DNA of 64,000 bases from Arthrobacter pityocampae (GTDB lineage Bacteria; Actinomycetota; Actinomycetes; Actinomycetales; Micrococcaceae). This document shows positions 50,456 to 61,231 of this stretch, in pieces. How positions within the stretch are numbered: the stretch's first letter is position 1; each line of letters opens with the position of its first letter. The notes beneath the pieces are model-generated. The model saw only the letters and a program-made list of their open reading frames with translations. It ran no database searches and was not told the DNA's origin. A program made the translations under genes and the position numbers. The stretch is taken from positions 310,001 through 374,000 of the forward strand of contig NZ_PRKW01000002.1 of the NCBI RefSeq assembly GCF_002927275.1. The letters run 5' to 3'.

Positions 50456-51307
50456 CTAGAGTGCGCCGCCGGTGGTGCGGTTCTTGTTCAGCAGCGGATC
50501 ATTCAGGCCGTCCGTCGCGGTGCCGGTGCTGGTGCCAGTGCCGGTCGCCGTACCGGTCGATGCCGGATCGACGTCCTCGGCGGGAAGGAGGACGTCCTCG
50601 GTGCTGCGCGAGAGCACGGCGTCGTCGGTCGTGTAGACCTCGGGAGCGACATCGGTCACGGGCGTGAGTGTGATGTCTTCGTCGACGACTGTCGTGTCGT
50701 CGTCGGTGTCCTTCTTCTTGCTGGCGGCGACGCCGACGGCTGCGGCTGCTGCGGCGAGACCGACACCGGCGGCCACCTTGCCTGAAACGCCTGCCTTGCC
50801 ACTGTCACCGCGTGATGCGGCGGCATCCTCGACGTTAGCTTCACCGATGAGGCCGGGCGAGACCGTTCCACGCCATGCACCGGTGGCGTAGCCCTCGTCC
50901 TCGATGAAGGCCTTGAAGCGCTTGAGGTCTCCCTCGGCCTGGTTGTCGACGACGTTCAGCTTGTCGCCGATCTTCTCGACGAGGCCCTCGGCTTCGTACT
51001 CGAGCACGAGGTGGATCTGGGTCTGTCCGCCGCCGATGTCCTCGAAGGACACCGTGCCTGCGTTGGTGGCACCTTCGGTTGCGGCCCAGGAGACCCGCGT
51101 GTCAGGGACCTGCTCCAGGATGGTGGCGTCCCACTGGCGGCGGACACCGCCGATCTCGACGACCCAGTTCAGGCGCTCGTTGTCGAGCTGCTTGACGGAC
51201 TTGACGCCGCCCATGAAGTGGGGGAATTCTTCGAACTGAGTCCACTGGTTGTAGGCAATGCTCACCGGGACGTTGACGAGGATGCTCTTTTCGACCTTCG
51301 TGCTCAT
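50456..51307 (-). CDS. SRPBCC (polyketide cyclase-like) protein with Ala-rich segment and acidic tail
   Basis: A 283-residue protein. Residues 1-140 form a START/SRPBCC-type lipid- or ligand-binding domain (VEKSILVNVPVSIAYNQWTQFEEFPHFM ... VEYEAEG-like region). A linker follows, then an Ala/Gly/Val-rich hydrophobic stretch at about 178-196 closed by KKK. The Asp/Thr-rich tail contains Gly-Thr repeats. The hydrophobic stretch is short for a TM helix but could associate with membrane. AAGGAGACGCC precedes the ATG at 51307. It is divergent from the AAA ATPase gene. Confidence 0.8.
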   Translation of the reverse strand: MSTKVEKSILVNVPVSIAYNQWTQFEEFPHFMGGVKSVKQLDNERLNWVVEIGGVRRQWDATILEQVPDTRVSWAATEGATNAGTVSFEDIGGGQTQIHLVLEYEAEGLVEKIGDKLNVVDNQAEGDLKRFKAFIEDEGYATGAWRGTVSPGLIGEANVEDAAASRGDSGKAGVSGKVAAGVGLAAAAAAVGVAASKKKDTDDDTTVVDEDITLTPVTDVAPEVYTTDDAVLSRSTEDVLLPAEDVDPASTGTATGTGTSTGTATDGLNDPLLNKNRTTGGAL

Positions 51308-51542
51308 GGCGTCTCCTTCAGGTTGGGACAAGTTGTGGCTGGCGATTCGATGACAACCAATCGTATTCATCAGCCTACTTAGTATAACGCAGACCGTGAC
51401 CTTCGGGGGTATTTCTCCAGGACGACTTCGTGTCGCGATGGATCTAGAGTTGATCAGCACTCTCAGGGACGTTGCCCGGTCAGCGCTGCTGTCCACCCAC
51501 CGCGGATCGCGAATCCGCGGCTCGAACCATCAGGAGGAACGC

Positions 51543-52586
51543 ATGGCAAGCAGCCGCAATCCGCTCGACGAGTTGCGCGAGACGCTCGGCAATCTGGCCG
51601 ATCAGATCAAGCTCCCCGGCTCCGACCGCGGTGACGACCGCGTGGGTGAGCTCTTCAATGCACGGCCCGGACCGGCGCGGCCCCTCGCGGAAGTGCAGGC
51701 CGAGCTGGACGCCCTCGTGGGGCTGGAGAGCGTCAAGGAACAGGTGCGGGCTCTCGTGGCGCTGCTCCAGGTCCAGGCCCGCCGCAAGGCGCACGGCCTG
51801 CCCGAGGTGGCAACCTCCCAGCACCTGGTGTTCCTCGGCAACCCCGGCACCGGCAAGACCACCGTCGCGCGGCTCCTGGCTGAGATGTACCGCGCGGTCG
51901 GCCTGCTGCAGAAGGGCCACCTGGTGGAGGTCGACCGGTCAGCCCTGGTGGGTCAGTACGTCGGCGCGACGGCGATGAAGACCGACCGGGTCATTCGCCG
52001 GGCGCTCGACGGAGTCCTGTTCATCGACGAGGCCTACGCGCTGTTCCCGGACGACGGCCGGATGGACTTCGGGCCGGAAGCCATCGAGGTCCTGCTCAAG
52101 CGGATGGAGGATCACCGGCACCGCCTCGTGGTCATCGTGGCCGGGTACCCGCGCCTGATGGAGAGCTTCCTGCTCTCGAACCCCGGACTGCGGTCACGGT
52201 TCGCGCGGGAGATCACCTTCCCCGACTACTCGGTGGACGCGCTCGAGACCATCTTCAAGCAGATGCTCGCCCAGCACGAATACACCCTGGAGGCGGGCGC
52301 CGACCAGATGCTGCGCCGGATCCTCGCCAACATCCATGCCGGCGAGGATTCGGGCAATGCACGATTCGCGCGCACGCTGTTCGAGCAGTCGCTCAATCGC
52401 CAGGCGCTTCGGCTGTCGCGCGATGAGGGACGCAGTCTGGACACCCTCGATCGCGACGACGTCATGACCCTCACCACCGATGACCTCGTCGAGGCCGCGC
52501 AGGCGCTGGGCGAGGTGCCCGAGCCGGAGCCGCAGGCCCCTGCGGCGCCCCATCCGTCGCGCTGGAACTGGCGGAACTGGCCGTAG
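51543..52586 (+). CDS. AAA family ATPase, CbxX/CfqX (EccA-like) type
   Basis: A 347-residue AAA+ protein: LVGLESVKEQVRALVALL, Walker A GNPGTGKTT at 99-107, Walker B VLFIDEAYAL, and sensor-1 region VVIVAGYP with the arginine-finger RSRFAREI. The family includes rubisco activase CbbX and type VII secretion EccA. Neither rubisco nor ESX genes are in the window, so the client is unknown. A strong AGGAGGAACGC ribosome site fixes the start. The Pro-rich tail ends RWNWRNWP. Confidence 0.88.
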   Translation: MASSRNPLDELRETLGNLADQIKLPGSDRGDDRVGELFNARPGPARPLAEVQAELDALVGLESVKEQVRALVALLQVQARRKAHGLPEVATSQHLVFLGNPGTGKTTVARLLAEMYRAVGLLQKGHLVEVDRSALVGQYVGATAMKTDRVIRRALDGVLFIDEAYALFPDDGRMDFGPEAIEVLLKRMEDHRHRLVVIVAGYPRLMESFLLSNPGLRSRFAREITFPDYSVDALETIFKQMLAQHEYTLEAGADQMLRRILANIHAGEDSGNARFARTLFEQSLNRQALRLSRDEGRSLDTLDRDDVMTLTTDDLVEAAQALGEVPEPEPQAPAAPHPSRWNWRNWP

Positions 52587-52710
52587 GGGTGCTGCCGCCT
52601 CATGGCGGCGGGTTCTGGCCGTGGTCGAGGCCGGCGTGAGCTCTGCGGGATGTTGTCGCTCGGTCCGGATCATGGGATCAGCTGACTCGGCGCCCGGATC
52701 GAGACTCGGA

Positions 52711-52764
52711 TATCGGCGTGTGCTGGGCATCCTCCGGTATCGGCGTGTGCTGAGCATCCTCCGG
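52711..52764. repeat. 27-bp tandem direct repeat, two copies
   Basis: TATCGGCGTGTGCTG followed by GGCATCCTCCGG (52711-52737) is repeated directly at 52738-52764 with a single G-to-A change. It lies in the 250-bp gap between the AAA ATPase and the DUF222/HNH gene. Confidence 0.9.
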
Positions 52765-52837
52765 CGGGAACGCGTCAACTTGTCCACATAGGCAGCAACG
52801 ACCCTCATCCTCTCGGTAGCGGTTGAGAAAATTCACT

Positions 52838-54697
52838 ATGGACAGCAGCCGGAATGCCTCGTGGAAGACCACTGATATCGGTGGTCTTCCACGACCGGCA
52901 TGCGCCCCTTCGCATGCGGCTCCTGCCTTCATCACGTCCGCCACCCTTTCCTCCGCCTCGGTCCCAGCCGGCTTGGTCCCGGGAGTCGCACTGCCTGCCC
53001 GTGTCCAGTCCGCAGCTCACCCTCCGGCCGGGGCCCGGTCGAAGGGTGACCCGTCCCCCACCGTCCCGTCCGCCAGTGTCGAGTCTCGAGCTTCGGCTGT
53101 TCGGGTGCGGGAGCTGATCGGCGCAGTGGCCTCGCTGCCGGTCGGCGCGGCTGGTGCTCATACGGGGGGTGGTGCTGGTGCCGCGGGAGGGCCGGTTCGC
53201 GTTGGCGGCCTCGATGCCGCGGGCGGGGCCGGTGGCGTGGATGCTGCTGAGTTGGTCGATCTCGTGGCTGCCCTCGAGGAGTTGAAGTCCGCGATCGCCG
53301 GCGCCCAGGCTCGGGCTGCCGTGGTCTTCGATCTGGTCCAGCGTCAGTCGCAGGCGGCCGCTGGTGTCCCGGTGGTGGAGCAGGGTCGTGGGGTGGGCGC
53401 GCAGCTCGCCCTCGCCCGGCGTGAGTCCCCGGCCCGCGGCGGCCGGCTGCTCGGGGTGGCGCGGGCGCTGGTGACGGAGATGCCCCACACCCTAACCGCC
53501 CTGGAGTCGGGCAGGCTGAACGAGTGGCGTGCGACCCTCCTGGTCCGGGAGACCGCGTGCCTGTCCGCTGCGGACCGGTGCGCGGTCGACGACGAACTCA
53601 GCCCCGACACGGGCACCTTCGACGGCGCCGGCGACAGGGCCCTCATCGCGGCGGCGCGGGCGGCGGCGTACCGGAGGGACCCCCGCAGCGTCACCCAGCG
53701 TGCCAGCCATGCCGCCAGGGACCGGCATGTGAGTCTGCGCCCTGCGCCGGACACCATGACGTATCTGACCGCCCTGCTCCCGGTCGCCCAGGGGGTCGCG
53801 GTCCATGCGGAACTGACCCGGCACGCCGACACCCAACGCGCCGCAGGCGACACCCGGAGCAGGGGCCAGCTCATGGCGGATGCCCTGGTGGAGCGGACCA
53901 CCGGCACCCCGGGCGGGTTCTCCCGCATCGAGGTGCAGCTGATCATGACCGACCGGACCCTGCTGCAGGGCGACAGCGAACCGGCCCGCCTCCCCGGCTA
54001 CGGGATCGTCCCCGCAGGCTGGGCCCGCGACCTCCTCACCCAGGAAAAGGCGGGGCTCCCTGCTAAGCGTGCAGCCGGGATACCCAGCAAGTGCCCGGCT
54101 GGTCAGCCCGCCGGGCGGTCAACGGGGGATGAAACCGTGTTCGAGTCAGGGACCGCGGAGCAACCAGTGGATCAAGTACCCGGACCCGTAGGGACCGCAG
54201 TTGATCCGGCGGCCGCACCGGGATTCCAGGTGTGGCTCCGGCGCCTCTACACCGCCCCCGGAACCGGGGACCTCGTGGCGGTCGACTCCCGGGCCCGGCT
54301 GTTCACAACCGGGCAGCGCCGCTTCCTCCAGGCCCGCGACGACCTCTGCCGCACCCCGTACTGTGATGCGCCGATCCGGCACTACGACCACATCATCCCC
54401 TGGCACACCAACGGACCCACCACCCTGGCCAACGGGGCCGGGCTCTGCGAGGCCTGCAACCACACCAAGGAACTCGACGGCTGGGACTCACGACCACACG
54501 CGGAGCTCGGGGAACGGCACGGCCTGACGGTCACCACGCCCACCGGGCACACCTACCACTCCACCGCACCACCGCTGCCCGGCAGCAGCCACAACTCCCC
54601 ACCGCCCGGGGACGCTCCTGTCCAACGAAGACGGGCCACGCGATGGAGGATCAAAACGCTAGGTCAGACGTGCCGGGCAAAAGTGCTTCTCGCCTGA
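52838..54697 (+). CDS. DUF222 / HNH endonuclease domain protein (13E12 repeat family)
   Basis: A 619-residue protein of the multi-copy actinobacterial DUF222-HNH group, called REP13E12 in mycobacteria. The N-terminal 100 residues are low complexity. DUF222 spans about 115-400 ([67 protein letters not shown]-like). The C-terminal HNH module is [19 protein letters not shown] ... [14 protein letters not shown] near 520-555, with its zinc cysteines and catalytic His. The start is uncertain: no ribosome site is seen, and codons 9-18 are inside a long palindrome. Its role is not known; it is often seen as mobile or phage-attachment-related. Confidence 0.85.
   Translation: MDSSRNASWKTTDIGGLPRPACAPSHAAPAFITSATLSSASVPAGLVPGVALPARVQSAAHPPAGARSKGDPSPTVPSASVESRASAVRVRELIGAVASLPVGAAGAHTGGGAGAAGGPVRVGGLDAAGGAGGVDAAELVDLVAALEELKSAIAGAQARAAVVFDLVQRQSQAAAGVPVVEQGRGVGAQLALARRESPARGGRLLGVARALVTEMPHTLTALESGRLNEWRATLLVRETACLSAADRCAVDDELSPDTGTFDGAGDRALIAAARAAAYRRDPRSVTQRASHAARDRHVSLRPAPDTMTYLTALLPVAQGVAVHAELTRHADTQRAAGDTRSRGQLMADALVERTTGTPGGFSRIEVQLIMTDRTLLQGDSEPARLPGYGIVPAGWARDLLTQEKAGLPAKRAAGIPSKCPAGQPAGRSTGDETVFESGTAEQPVDQVPGPVGTAVDPAAAPGFQVWLRRLYTAPGTGDLVAVDSRARLFTTGQRRFLQARDDLCRTPYCDAPIRHYDHIIPWHTNGPTTLANGAGLCEACNHTKELDGWDSRPHAELGERHGLTVTTPTGHTYHSTAPPLPGSSHNSPPPGDAPVQRRRATRWRIKTLGQTCRAKVLLA
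52861..52892. repeat. 32-nt palindrome at the start of the DUF222/HNH gene
   Basis: GTGGAAGACCAC and GTGGTCTTCCAC are perfect 12-bp arms around TGATATCG, whose core GATATC is itself palindromic. It overlaps the first codons of the HNH gene. Confidence 0.9.
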
Positions 54698-54783
54698 GCC
54701 ACCAGACTGTACGACTCTGCGGCGGGTCGAATATTTCGTGTTCCTCCGCTGGAGCTCCGTGAGATCACAGCTTGCTGAGACCA

Positions 54784-54818
54784 AAACGGCCCCGCACGCG
54801 TCGCGTGCGGGGCCGTTT
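54784..54818. terminator. bidirectional terminator between the HNH gene and nrdF
   Basis: AAACGGCCCCGCACGCG and CGCGTGCGGGGCCGTTT form a perfect 17-bp inverted repeat around one T. The minus-strand product ends in GTTTTGG. It ends the nrdHIEF transcript. Confidence 0.9.
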
Positions 54819-54840
54819 CCGGGACCTGAAAGGGAAGAGG

Positions 54841-55899
<1,059 letters not shown>

Positions 55900-58059
55900 C
55901 TACAGCATGCAGCTGACGCAACCCTCGACCTCGGTCCCTTCCAGCGCGAGCTGGCGGAGACGGATGTAGTAGACGGTCTTGATGCCCTTGCGCCAGGCGT
56001 AGATCTGCGACTTGTTGATCTCACGTGTGGTGGCGGTGTCCTTGAAGAACAGCGTCAGGGACAGGCCCTGGTCCACGTGCTGCGTGGCAGCGGCGTAGGT
56101 GTCGATGATCTTCTCGTAACCGATCTCGTACGCGTCCTGGTAGTACTCCAGGTTGTCGTTGGTCAGGTACGGCGCCGGGTAGTACACGCGGCCCAGCTTG
56201 CCTTCCTTGCGGATCTCGATCTTCGACGCCACCGGGTGGATGGAGGACGTCGAGTTGTTGATGTAGGAGATCGAGCCGGTCGGCGGGACAGCCTGCAGGT
56301 TCTGGTTGTAGATACCGTGCTCCATGACGGAGGCCTTCAGTGCCCGCCAATCCTCCTGCGTGGGGATGTGCACGTCGGCGAACAGCTCACGCACGCGCGG
56401 CGTCTCCGGCTCCCACACCTGGTCGGTGTACTTGTCGAAGAACTCGCCGCTGGCGTACTTGGACTTCTCGAAGCCGGCGAAGGTGCGTCCGGTCTCGATG
56501 GCCATCAGGTTCGACGCCCGGATGCAGTGGTACACCACGGAGTAGAAGTAGATGTTCGTGAAGTCCAGGCCCTCCTCCGAGCCGTAGTGGACGCGCTCAC
56601 GGGCGAGGTAGCCGTGCAGGTTCATCTGGCCGAGGCCGATGGCGTGCGAGGCGTCGTTGCCCTTGGCGATCGACGGGACGGAGCCGATGTTGCTCATGTC
56701 CGAGACGGCCGAGAGGGTGCGGATCGCGGTCTCGATGGTCCGCCCGAAGTCGGGCGATTCCATGGTTTTTGCGATGTTCAGCGAGCCGAGGTTGCAGGAG
56801 ATGTCCTTGCCCACCTCGTCGTAGGACAGGTCCTCGTTGTACGTGGTGGGCTCGGAGACCTGGAGGATCTCGGAGCACAGGTTGGACATGATGATCTTGC
56901 CGTCGATCGGGTTGGCCCGGTTCACTGTGTCCTCGAACATGATGTACGGGTAGCCGGACTCGAACTGGATCTCGGCGAGGGTCTGGAAGAACTCGCGGGC
57001 CTTGATCTTGGTCTTCTTGATCCGGGCGTCGTCCACCATCTCGTAGTACTTCTCGGTGACCGAGATGTCGGAGAACGGCATGCCGTAGACCTTCTCGACG
57101 TCGTACGGCGAGAAGAGGTACATGTCCTCGTCGCGCTTGGCGAGCTCGAAGGTGATGTCGGGCACGACGACGCCGAGGGACAGCGTCTTGATGCGGATCT
57201 TCTCGTCCGCGTTCTCGCGCTTCGTGTCGAGGAAGCGGTTGATGTCCGGGTGGTGGGCGTGCAGGTACACGGCACCGGCACCCTGGCGGGCACCGAGCTG
57301 GTTCGCGTAGGAGAAGCTGTCCTCGAGGAGCTTCATCACGGGGATGACGCCGGAGGACTGGTTCTCGATCTGCTTGATCGGCGCGCCGACCTCGCGGATG
57401 TTGGTGAGGGCGAACGCGACGCCCCCGCCACGCTTGGAGAGCTGCAGGGCCGAGTTGATGGACCGGCCGATCGACTCCATGTTGTCCTCGATGCGGAGCA
57501 GGAAGCAGGAGACGAGCTCGCCGCGCTGGCGCTTGCCGGCGTTGAGGAACGTGGGGGTGGCGGGCTGGAAGCGGCCGTCGATGATCTCGTCGACCATCTG
57601 CTCGGCGAGTGCCTCGTTGCCGCGGGCCAGGTGCAGGGCGACCATGCACACGCGGTCCTCGTAGCGCTCGAGGTAGCGCTTGCCGTCGAACGTCTTCAGT
57701 GTGTACGAGGTGTAGTACTTGAAGGCGCCGAGGAAGGTCTCGAAGCGGAACTTCTTGGCGTAGGCGCGCTTGAAGAGGTCGCGGATGAAGTTCATCGTGT
57801 ACTGGTGGAGCGTCTCGCGCTCGTAGTACTCGTTCTTCACGAGGTAGTCGAGCTTCTCCTCGAGGTCGTGGAAGAACACCGTGTTGTTGTTCACGTGCTG
57901 CAGGAAGTACTGGTGCGCAGCCTCCCGATCGGCGTCGAACTGGATCTCTCCGTTCGGCCCGTACAGGTTGAGCATGGCGTTCAGCTCGTGATAGCCCATG
58001 TCCTTGAAGCGGTCCACCGCGGCTGCGGGAGCGCCCGTCTCGGTCTCTGCAACACTCAT
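55900..58059 (-). CDS. nrdE: class Ib ribonucleoside-diphosphate reductase subunit alpha NrdE
   Basis: Catalytic subunit that reduces ribonucleoside diphosphates. The 719-residue protein has the ten-stranded barrel motifs. The active-site cysteines are around NLCSEILQ and the C-terminal redox pair is in EGCVSCML. The finger-loop region is near [18 protein letters not shown]. There is no N-terminal ATP-cone, as is usual for class Ib. The ATG at 58059 overlaps the nrdI stop codon (ATGA); a TTG six bases upstream is less likely. Confidence 0.96.
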   Translation of the reverse strand: MSVAETETGAPAAAVDRFKDMGYHELNAMLNLYGPNGEIQFDADREAAHQYFLQHVNNNTVFFHDLEEKLDYLVKNEYYERETLHQYTMNFIRDLFKRAYAKKFRFETFLGAFKYYTSYTLKTFDGKRYLERYEDRVCMVALHLARGNEALAEQMVDEIIDGRFQPATPTFLNAGKRQRGELVSCFLLRIEDNMESIGRSINSALQLSKRGGGVAFALTNIREVGAPIKQIENQSSGVIPVMKLLEDSFSYANQLGARQGAGAVYLHAHHPDINRFLDTKRENADEKIRIKTLSLGVVVPDITFELAKRDEDMYLFSPYDVEKVYGMPFSDISVTEKYYEMVDDARIKKTKIKAREFFQTLAEIQFESGYPYIMFEDTVNRANPIDGKIIMSNLCSEILQVSEPTTYNEDLSYDEVGKDISCNLGSLNIAKTMESPDFGRTIETAIRTLSAVSDMSNIGSVPSIAKGNDASHAIGLGQMNLHGYLARERVHYGSEEGLDFTNIYFYSVVYHCIRASNLMAIETGRTFAGFEKSKYASGEFFDKYTDQVWEPETPRVRELFADVHIPTQEDWRALKASVMEHGIYNQNLQAVPPTGSISYINNSTSSIHPVASKIEIRKEGKLGRVYYPAPYLTNDNLEYYQDAYEIGYEKIIDTYAAATQHVDQGLSLTLFFKDTATTREINKSQIYAWRKGIKTVYYIRLRQLALEGTEVEGCVSCML

Positions 58060-58526
58060 GTCCAAAACTCTTCCAATCCTTGGGTTACCCGGGCCACGTC
58101 CTCGGACGTGCCCATGACTTCAAATCTGTAGAGAACGGGGACGTTGCACTTGGCGGCGACGATGTCGGCCGCAAGGCAGTAGGTCTCACCGAAGTTGGTG
58201 TTACCGGCCCCGATCACCCCCCTCAGGAGGTTGCGGTTCTGCTCATTGTTCAGGAACTTCACCACCTGGCGGGGCACTGCCCCTTTGCCGGTGGTCCCGC
58301 CGTAGGTGGGAAGAACCAGGACGTACGGCCGGGCTGCCCGCAGGGTGGGATCCCTGGTAAGAACCGGCATGCGGGCGGCCCGGACCCCCAGCTTCATCAC
58401 GAAGCGGTGGGTGTTGTCGGAAACCGACGAGAAGTAGATCAGCGGGGCATCCGTGAGTGGTCCCTCGGCGTCCCCGGCAGCAGCCGAGTCAGCGGGGGCG
58501 GTTCGGTGGTCCATGGTGGTGGCCAT
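58056..58526 (-). CDS. nrdI: class Ib ribonucleotide reductase assembly flavoprotein NrdI
   Basis: Flavodoxin-like protein that supplies the oxidant for assembly of the NrdF manganese cofactor. The 156-residue protein has a variable N-terminal 25 residues. The FMN loops [15 protein letters not shown] and [23 protein letters not shown] follow, then [20 protein letters not shown] and a C-terminal [14 protein letters not shown]. It overlaps nrdE by 4 nt. Confidence 0.95.
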   Translation of the reverse strand: MATTMDHRTAPADSAAAGDAEGPLTDAPLIYFSSVSDNTHRFVMKLGVRAARMPVLTRDPTLRAARPYVLVLPTYGGTTGKGAVPRQVVKFLNNEQNRNLLRGVIGAGNTNFGETYCLAADIVAAKCNVPVLYRFEVMGTSEDVARVTQGLEEFWT

Positions 58527-58562
58527 GTTCGGATGCCTCGCGGCGATCCCCGGAGGGATCGG

Positions 58563-58808
58563 TCAGGCTACTGAGCTGACGAGCGCGTCAGCCAGCGAGT
58601 TGATCTTGTCGGGACGGAAGCCGGACCAGTGGTCGTTGTCCGTGATGACCACGGGGGCCTGCATGTAGCCCATGGAACGCACGCGCTCGAGGGCAGCGGG
58701 GTCCTGCGAGATGTCGACGCTCTGGTAGGCGATGCCCTTCTTGTCCAGAGCGCGGTAGGTGGCGTTGCACTGTACGCAAGCCGGCTTCGTGTACACCGTG
58801 ACGGTCAT
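58563..58808 (-). CDS. nrdH: glutaredoxin-like protein NrdH
   Basis: Thioredoxin-fold electron donor for NrdE. The 81-residue protein has the diagnostic CVQC active site at 11-14 and the WSGFRPDKI C-terminal motif. The start at 58808 has a purine-rich AGGGGACC upstream; a 21-codon in-frame extension is not supported. First gene of nrdHIEF. Confidence 0.95.
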   Translation of the reverse strand: MTVTVYTKPACVQCNATYRALDKKGIAYQSVDISQDPAALERVRSMGYMQAPVVITDNDHWSGFRPDKINSLADALVSSVA

Positions 58809-59280
58809 GTCCTGGTCCCCTTTTCCTCTACTACTCTTACGAGATTTATCGATGAACAGCTGCTGTGTCATGAGCGGCGCGCGACCCCCGGAAGGGGAAG
58901 AAATCCGGGGATTCCCGCGTCTGGCAAGCCCATGCCGTCCAGCGGCTGCTTCTGTACTTCGATACTACATCTAGTGCAGCTGCGTGGTGCCAACCCCTAG
59001 ATGATGTATTACAAGTATGTCATTCGGGGCGGTCGTAGTCCACACGATGTCCACAGACGGGGCCGATCGGAAAGCCCGGAAATCAGCCGATCGCGGCTCT
59101 CGCGGGGGCGTCGTCCACAGCCCTGTGGAGGGCTTCCTCACAGGCAGAAATAATTCGTGTCGTGTTCCTCACGGCGTGTCGCGCATCACCCGACGGCCTC
59201 GGGACGGAGCAGGGCGGAAGACATACGCCACACCGCGGGAGCGTCCCCAGAGGCTTCGCTCGAAGTGGTGGGGTGGAGGG
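58809..59280. other. nrdH promoter region and gene-free stretch
   Basis: This 472-bp stretch holds the candidate NrdR boxes and the divergent promoter region between nrdH and the small membrane protein gene. No additional open frame or RNA gene could be supported. Confidence 0.5.
58964..59007 (-). promoter_or_regulatory. candidate tandem NrdR boxes upstream of nrdHIEF
   Basis: On the minus strand CACTAGATGTAGT (box B, 58964-58976) has perfect ACTA/TAGT half-sites. ACATCATCTAGGG (58995-59007) is a weaker second box. Their centres are about 31 bp apart, three helical turns, matching the usual two-box layout for the NrdR repressor. nrdR itself is not in the window. Confidence 0.5.
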
Positions 59281-59514
59281 ATGGATACCTACGTCAGCAC
59301 AGGTCTCTTCATCTTCGCTCTGGCCCTCGTCAATGCGGGTCTGGCGGAGCAGAAGAACAGATCGAGGGGGATCTGGTTCCTGGTCTCGCTCCTCCTCGGG
59401 CCCTTCGCCACAGCGCTGATCGTCGTCTGGCCCGCGCCGAAACCTGTCCCGCCATCTATGTCCCATCGAGGCGGCTGGAAGGACACCCCTCCTGACCCAC
59501 GGACCCCTCATTGA
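59281..59514 (+). CDS. small two-helix membrane protein, hypothetical
   Basis: A 77-residue protein: TM1 at 5-22 (STGLFIFALALVNAGLA), a basic turn (EQKNRSRG), TM2 at 31-50 (IWFLVSLLLGPFATALIVVW), then a Pro-rich cytoplasmic tail. The layout EQKNRSRGxWFxxSLLLGPxAT is one I associate with small actinobacterial membrane proteins of unknown role. GGAGG lies very close to the ATG. An in-frame extension to 59017 looks non-coding. Confidence 0.6.
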   Translation: MDTYVSTGLFIFALALVNAGLAEQKNRSRGIWFLVSLLLGPFATALIVVWPAPKPVPPSMSHRGGWKDTPPDPRTPH

Positions 59515-59690
59515 AGGAGCACGTATGGCGGGTGCCGCCGTCGCGCACCCACTACACATGCGCAAGGAAGGGTGGACACCACGCGACCGACCTCTCCCCC
59601 GACTGACCCCGCCCGGAAGACCGCGGGTAGGCTCGACGGCATCCATGCCGACGTCGGCCCGGCCCGGTCCACGGAGAGGGAGAGTGCCCG

Positions 59691-60638
59691 ATGATCAACC
59701 CGATCCACCTGCGGACACTGCTCGAGGTGATCCGCCACGGGTCCTTCAGCGCTGCAGCCACGAGCCTCGGCTACACGGCGTCGGCGGTGTCGCAGCAGAT
59801 GTCCGCGCTGGAGCGCGACACGGGCGCCGTCCTCTTCACGCGCTCGGCCCGCAGCGCCGTCCCCACGGACGCCGCCGTCGCCATGTCCCGGCACGCCGCG
59901 AAGGTCCTCACGGACATCGACGCCCTGCTCGCCTCGACCGCCCGCGCCGGATCCGGACCGGCCCACGAGCTGCGGCTCGGCCTCTTCCCCAGCCTCGCCA
60001 CGTTCGCGCTGCCGCGGCTGCTCCGCATGCCCGAGTGGCAGCGCCTCGGCGTGTCGCTGCGCGTGTTCGTCGGGGAGCCCGCCCACACCATCCAGGGGCT
60101 GCGCACGGGAGGGGACCTCGACCTCGCGCTCGTCTACCAGGTGGGCCAGGCCGGTCTCGCGTGGCCGTCGACCCTCAGCCGCCAGTGGATCGGCGACGAC
60201 GACTTCCGCGTCATCCTGCCCGCGAGCTGGGGCATCCGCAGCGGCGCCCGCGTCAGCGCCGACCAGCTCGCCGACATGCCGTGGATCATGCACCACCCCG
60301 GGACGGCGGACGCCACCGTCATCGAACGGCTCTTCGCGAGCTGTAACCTGCACCCCCGCATCAGCGCGTACTGCGACGATTTCAACGCGAGCCTCGAGCT
60401 CACCGCGGCGGGCCTGGGCGCCGCCCTCGTGCCCGAGCTCGCGATGGTCAACCGGCCCGAGGGCATCGTGGCCCTCGACGTACCCGAGATCCGGCTCGCC
60501 CGCAGCATCTTCGCGCTCCGCACGGGCGACGCCGACGACGCCCGCGTCCGGCTCTTCCTCGACCACCTGGCCGAGATCCTCCGCACCCAGAGCATCGCAC
60601 CCCGGCATACGACGGCGGACCCCGCCCAAGCCCACTGA
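59691..60638 (+). CDS. LysR family transcriptional regulator
   Basis: A 315-residue regulator. The N-terminal winged helix-turn-helix is MINPIHLRTLLEVIRHGSFS with AAATSLGYTASAVSQQMSALE. A two-lobe ligand domain from about residue 90 starts ELRLGLFPSLATFALPRLL. GAGGGAGAG precedes the ATG. There is no divergent target gene, only the small membrane protein upstream on the same strand, so the regulon is unclear. Confidence 0.92.
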   Translation: MINPIHLRTLLEVIRHGSFSAAATSLGYTASAVSQQMSALERDTGAVLFTRSARSAVPTDAAVAMSRHAAKVLTDIDALLASTARAGSGPAHELRLGLFPSLATFALPRLLRMPEWQRLGVSLRVFVGEPAHTIQGLRTGGDLDLALVYQVGQAGLAWPSTLSRQWIGDDDFRVILPASWGIRSGARVSADQLADMPWIMHHPGTADATVIERLFASCNLHPRISAYCDDFNASLELTAAGLGAALVPELAMVNRPEGIVALDVPEIRLARSIFALRTGDADDARVRLFLDHLAEILRTQSIAPRHTTADPAQAH

Positions 60639-60790
60639 CAGCACCTTCACAAGGCCTCTGGTGGCCCGGGGTGGGACGTTCTACTCTGGGCCGGTCCGAG
60701 AGTCCGATCCCGGCAGTTCCGGTGATGCCTGCCATGCGCTCACCGGCGCCGGGCGGTCACTACCGAGGCAGGAGCGAAAGGCGAGAGCTC

Positions 60791-61159
60791 ATGGAAGATC
60801 CAGTCGGAAACATGACCAGGTCGGTGCCGTCATGGGGCACGAAGATCGCGTTCGGCGAGAGCGTCACGGTCGGTGATCACGACGTCGTCCCGGCCGCCCT
60901 GGTCGTCTTCGGGTTCGGTGGCGGCGGCGGGTCTAGCACGGCGCATCAGGGCGCAGCTCCGGAGGGCGAGGGCTCGGGCGGCGGAGGCGGCGGCTGGGTG
61001 CTGCCGCTCGGCGCGTACGTGGCCGGCCCTGACGGTCCGAGGTTCCAGCCGAACCCGGTCGCCCTGATCGTCGCCAGTGTGCCACTAGTGACTGTTGCCG
61101 GGTGGGCGCTGGCCCGGATTCTCACCGCAGCGAGATCGCGCCACCCGTCCGTGGCGTAG
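60791..61159 (+). CDS. GerW/YtfJ family protein
   Basis: A 122-residue protein of the YtfJ/GerW family. FGESVTVGDHDVVPAALVVFGFGGGGG, then a Gly/Glu-rich loop EGEGSGGGGGGWVLPLGAYVAG, matches the typical GKPVxVxGxTVIPVxxVxxGFGGG...GGGGG pattern. The Gly-rich C-terminal part ends in a hydrophobic segment at about 96-112 that may be a TM helix, absent from Bacillus GerW. The organism is not expected to sporulate, so the role is unknown. Confidence 0.75.
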   Translation: MEDPVGNMTRSVPSWGTKIAFGESVTVGDHDVVPAALVVFGFGGGGGSSTAHQGAAPEGEGSGGGGGGWVLPLGAYVAGPDGPRFQPNPVALIVASVPLVTVAGWALARILTAARSRHPSVA

Positions 61160-61231
61160 CGGCTGGCGGCGCAAGGAGCACCGGCCCTTACCGGTTCGCT
61201 GATCCGTGAGCACTTCCGGGCCTTCGAGCCC

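Noticed and set aside
52678-52944. 88-codon minus-strand frame spanning the 27-bp repeats and the palindrome
   Set aside because: It is composed largely of the repeat translated twice and has no ribosome site; better explained by the repeats themselves.
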